Source of the DNA: an uncultured Lachnospiraceae bacterium
GTDB lineage: Bacteria; Bacillota; Clostridia; Lachnospirales; Lachnospiraceae
NCBI GenBank assembly: GCA_902489925.1
Contig: CABUBX010000038.1
Span: forward strand, 1 to 14,897
DNA: 14,897 bases
Reading direction: 5' to 3'
Shown here: piece after piece, positions 13,190-14,897 of the stretch
Layout of the letters: the number at the start of each line of letters is the position of its first letter
Numbering within the stretch: position 1 is the stretch's first letter
Translations under genes and position numbers: made by a program
Notes under the pieces: generated by a model
Databases searched by the model: none
Told to the model about the DNA's origin: nothing
What the model saw: the letters and a program-made list of their open reading frames with translations, nothing else

Positions 13190-14812
13190 TTATTTTTCTC
13201 CTACATATTTATGAATCGCTGCCTTAACCGCACCCTGACCGCCAATCATCTCACGAAACATCGTTTCAATCTTTTCGCCAAGCCCGGCCTCATAAATATT
13301 TATGAAGAAAATGCGTTCATTAGAAAGAATCGGTTTTAACTGCTCTTTGAAGGTTTCCGGCTGCCCCACCACGATATCCTTTAACTGTTCCCGGATTTCT
13401 TCGCTCATCGGGTCCGGCGCAAGTTCATAAGTCTTTCCTTCATCGTCAATGCCCAGCATATATCGAAGCCAGCCCGCAATTCCGAGCGGGATTGCGGTGA
13501 GACGGGAAGCATCTCCGTATTTAGCCACATAGGCTTTAATCGTCTCGCCGAAGCGGATACCTACCATCTGTGACACATCGACAGCAAGCCGAAGATTTGT
13601 ATCGCCCAAATATTCATTTGGAAAACGCTCATTGAAAAGCTCATCCACAAATGCCTGCGGTGACAAAATCCCGGGATTTGGCACAACCAAAAGTCCTTCA
13701 TCATAGGCAACCATACGCGCCATTCTCATCATATCTTCATTTGTATTCAGCATATGGGCAAATAAATCATAGCCCAAAACCACGCCCAGCGGTCCCACAG
13801 CAGAATGTACAGGATTCAGGCATACGGTCACCTTCATACGCTCTGATAAATTGACCGTTTCGCGGTCGGTCATATAAACACCAAAACCTTTTTCCAAAGC
13901 CGGACGGCCATTTGGAAAATTATCCTCAATCACCAAATACTGCGGCTTTTCTGCATTGACAAACGGTGCAATATACGTTCTTTTTTCTGTAATGACCGGC
14001 TGCATATTTTCGACACCCAAAGCTTCCAAATCATCCGCAATCTGTTCACTCGGACGCGGAGTAATTTTATCAATCATCGTCCACGGAAAAGCAATCAGCT
14101 TTTCGTTGCTCACATACTCTGTAAAGCCGGCTTCCACAAACCCGGCCTTTTGCCATTCTTCTGCCACCATCATGACAGCCTCTCGAAGCTTTGCACCATT
14201 TTGAGAACAATTATCCATTGATACAAGCGTCAACGGATATTTGCCCGCTTTATATCTTTCGTAGAGCATCGCTGTCACAACCGCCATAACGCCGACTGCC
14301 GCCTCCGGTCCCTTTCTGACATCAGCCTCCGCAAAAGGAAGCCATGTACCATCCGATTTTAATAAGACATAGCCCTTTTCTGTAATCGTAAAAGTCACCA
14401 TCTGTAGGGACGGACTGGAAAAAATCTCTTTCAGCCGCTTCCACTGAATCGGGTCTTCTGCCGTCGCCTTCACAGCTTCCGCCAGAGAACCAATCACTTT
14501 ATATTCCCGTGTGCCATCTGAGTGCAAAATCACATTCAATCCGAGATTATCAAAAGGCTCATAAATTTTATCCACGACATCATAGTCAAAGGCTTCTGCG
14601 CAAATAATCCCTCTGTCCCATTCACCTTCCTCCAAAAGACCGTCTGCAATGCCCCCGATAAAAATACGAAAGATATTGCCGATGCCAAAATGCACCCATT
14701 GCGGCTTTTCCTTTGCCTTTTCGGAAGTCTTTTCTACATCATATTTCGGAAGCTCGATTCCTGCTTTTTCCCATAATTTTCGATTTTTAATTCCATTGAT
14801 TGTCAGTTCCAC
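13190..14812 (-). CDS. Mannitol dehydrogenase family oxidoreductase (polyol or uronate, UxuB-like)
   Basis: This is a long-chain polyol-specific dehydrogenase of 540 residues. An N-terminal Rossmann-type domain contains HFGIGNIFRIF (41-51) and MVTFTITEKGY (138-148). SMDNCSQNG (198-206) and IDKITPRPS (247-255) are conserved in the family. The catalytic K-x5-N-x2-H signature is exact (K327, N333, H336 in MKVTVCLNPVHSAVG). Members oxidise mannitol or arabinitol, or reduce fructuronate and tagaturonate; the length fits, but substrate cannot be fixed from sequence, so no gene symbol is given. Start is GTG: AGGAG lies 8 bases upstream, preceded by a second AGGAGG, and no in-frame ATG is better placed. 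It appears to be the first gene of the minus-strand group running to the MATE exporter. Confidence 0.88.
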   Translation of the reverse strand: MELTINGIKNRKLWEKAGIELPKYDVEKTSEKAKEKPQWVHFGIGNIFRIFIGGIADGLLEEGEWDRGIICAEAFDYDVVDKIYEPFDNLGLNVILHSDGTREYKVIGSLAEAVKATAEDPIQWKRLKEIFSSPSLQMVTFTITEKGYVLLKSDGTWLPFAEADVRKGPEAAVGVMAVVTAMLYERYKAGKYPLTLVSMDNCSQNGAKLREAVMMVAEEWQKAGFVEAGFTEYVSNEKLIAFPWTMIDKITPRPSEQIADDLEALGVENMQPVITEKRTYIAPFVNAEKPQYLVIEDNFPNGRPALEKGFGVYMTDRETVNLSERMKVTVCLNPVHSAVGPLGVVLGYDLFAHMLNTNEDMMRMARMVAYDEGLLVVPNPGILSPQAFVDELFNERFPNEYLGDTNLRLAVDVSQMVGIRFGETIKAYVAKYGDASRLTAIPLGIAGWLRYMLGIDDEGKTYELAPDPMSEEIREQLKDIVVGQPETFKEQLKPILSNERIFFINIYEAGLGEKIETMFREMIGGQGAVKAAIHKYVGEK

Positions 14813-14857
14813 TGCTTTTTCTCCTTGTCCTCCTATCGTTTCCTAGTATAATCCACG

Positions 14858-14883
14858 CAAATTAGAAGTCTGTTTCAAATTAG
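14858..14883. repeat. Tandem CAAATTAG octamers upstream of the dehydrogenase gene
   Basis: CAAATTAG occurs at 14858-14865 and 14876-14883, 18 bases apart and in the same orientation. Downstream on the minus strand lies a TATACT -10-like hexamer (14845-14850) with no good -35 at normal spacing (TTGAAA is 22 bases away). The pair could be an activator site helping a weak promoter; the evidence is thin. Confidence 0.25.
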
Positions 14884-14897
14884 CTTTTTTATGCTAA

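Noticed and set aside
14845..14878. Standard promoter TTGAAA...TATACT before the dehydrogenase gene
   Set aside because: The spacing of 22 bases is outside the workable range, so it is noted only as a possible -10 beside the octamer repeats.

Overview
The window looks like a chromosomal segment of a low-to-moderate GC Gram-positive anaerobe of the Clostridia, most likely a gut Lachnospiraceae. The reasons are strong AGGAGG-type ribosome binding sites, consensus sigma-A-like promoters, a DUF5685 plus J-domain gene pair, a membrane-anchored MutS-like ATPase, and protein sequences of that flavour. This placement is inference from sequence style, not a database match. Thirteen genes are visible and all but one lie on the minus strand. 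No tRNA, rRNA, CRISPR array, insertion sequence or prophage gene is evident. No gene-free stretch exceeds about 190 bases.

Region 1 (1-2130): a membrane-anchored MutS-like ATPase is followed, and probably translationally coupled, to RNase HI (rnhA), which runs off the left edge. A divergent promoter region separates them from the only plus-strand gene.

Region 2 (2131-5608): a plus-strand Amidohydro_3 (YtcJ-like) hydrolase converges on the branched-chain amino acid genes ilvC (ketol-acid reductoisomerase) and ilvN (acetolactate synthase regulatory subunit). A long symmetric hairpin, probably a bidirectional terminator, lies at the convergence. ilvC and ilvN each have their own near-consensus promoter. 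The ilvN leader holds mutually exclusive hairpins and a tiny Leu-containing ORF, which is attenuator-like. ilvB and ilvD are not in the window.

Region 3 (5610-6935): enolase, with a 7+7 dyad just upstream of its ribosome binding site.

Region 4 (6960-9068): a tight three-gene module with overlapping ends. It comprises a DUF5685-type protein with Asp-rich motifs reminiscent of class I isoprenoid synthases, a J-domain protein with a Gly/Tyr/Gln low-complexity linker and a Cys-rich tail, and a six-helix membrane protein. It has its own promoter. This is the best candidate for an undescribed system.

Region 5 (9073-14897): five minus-strand genes in likely transcription order. They are a long-chain polyol/uronate dehydrogenase (GTG start), an AzoR-like flavodoxin-fold oxidoreductase, a type-B carboxylesterase, a MATE exporter, and an orphan EutQ-like cupin whose N-terminus resembles a microcompartment encapsulation peptide. 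The first four are tightly packed and could form a plant-compound or xenobiotic processing and export operon; that role is inferred from gene content only.
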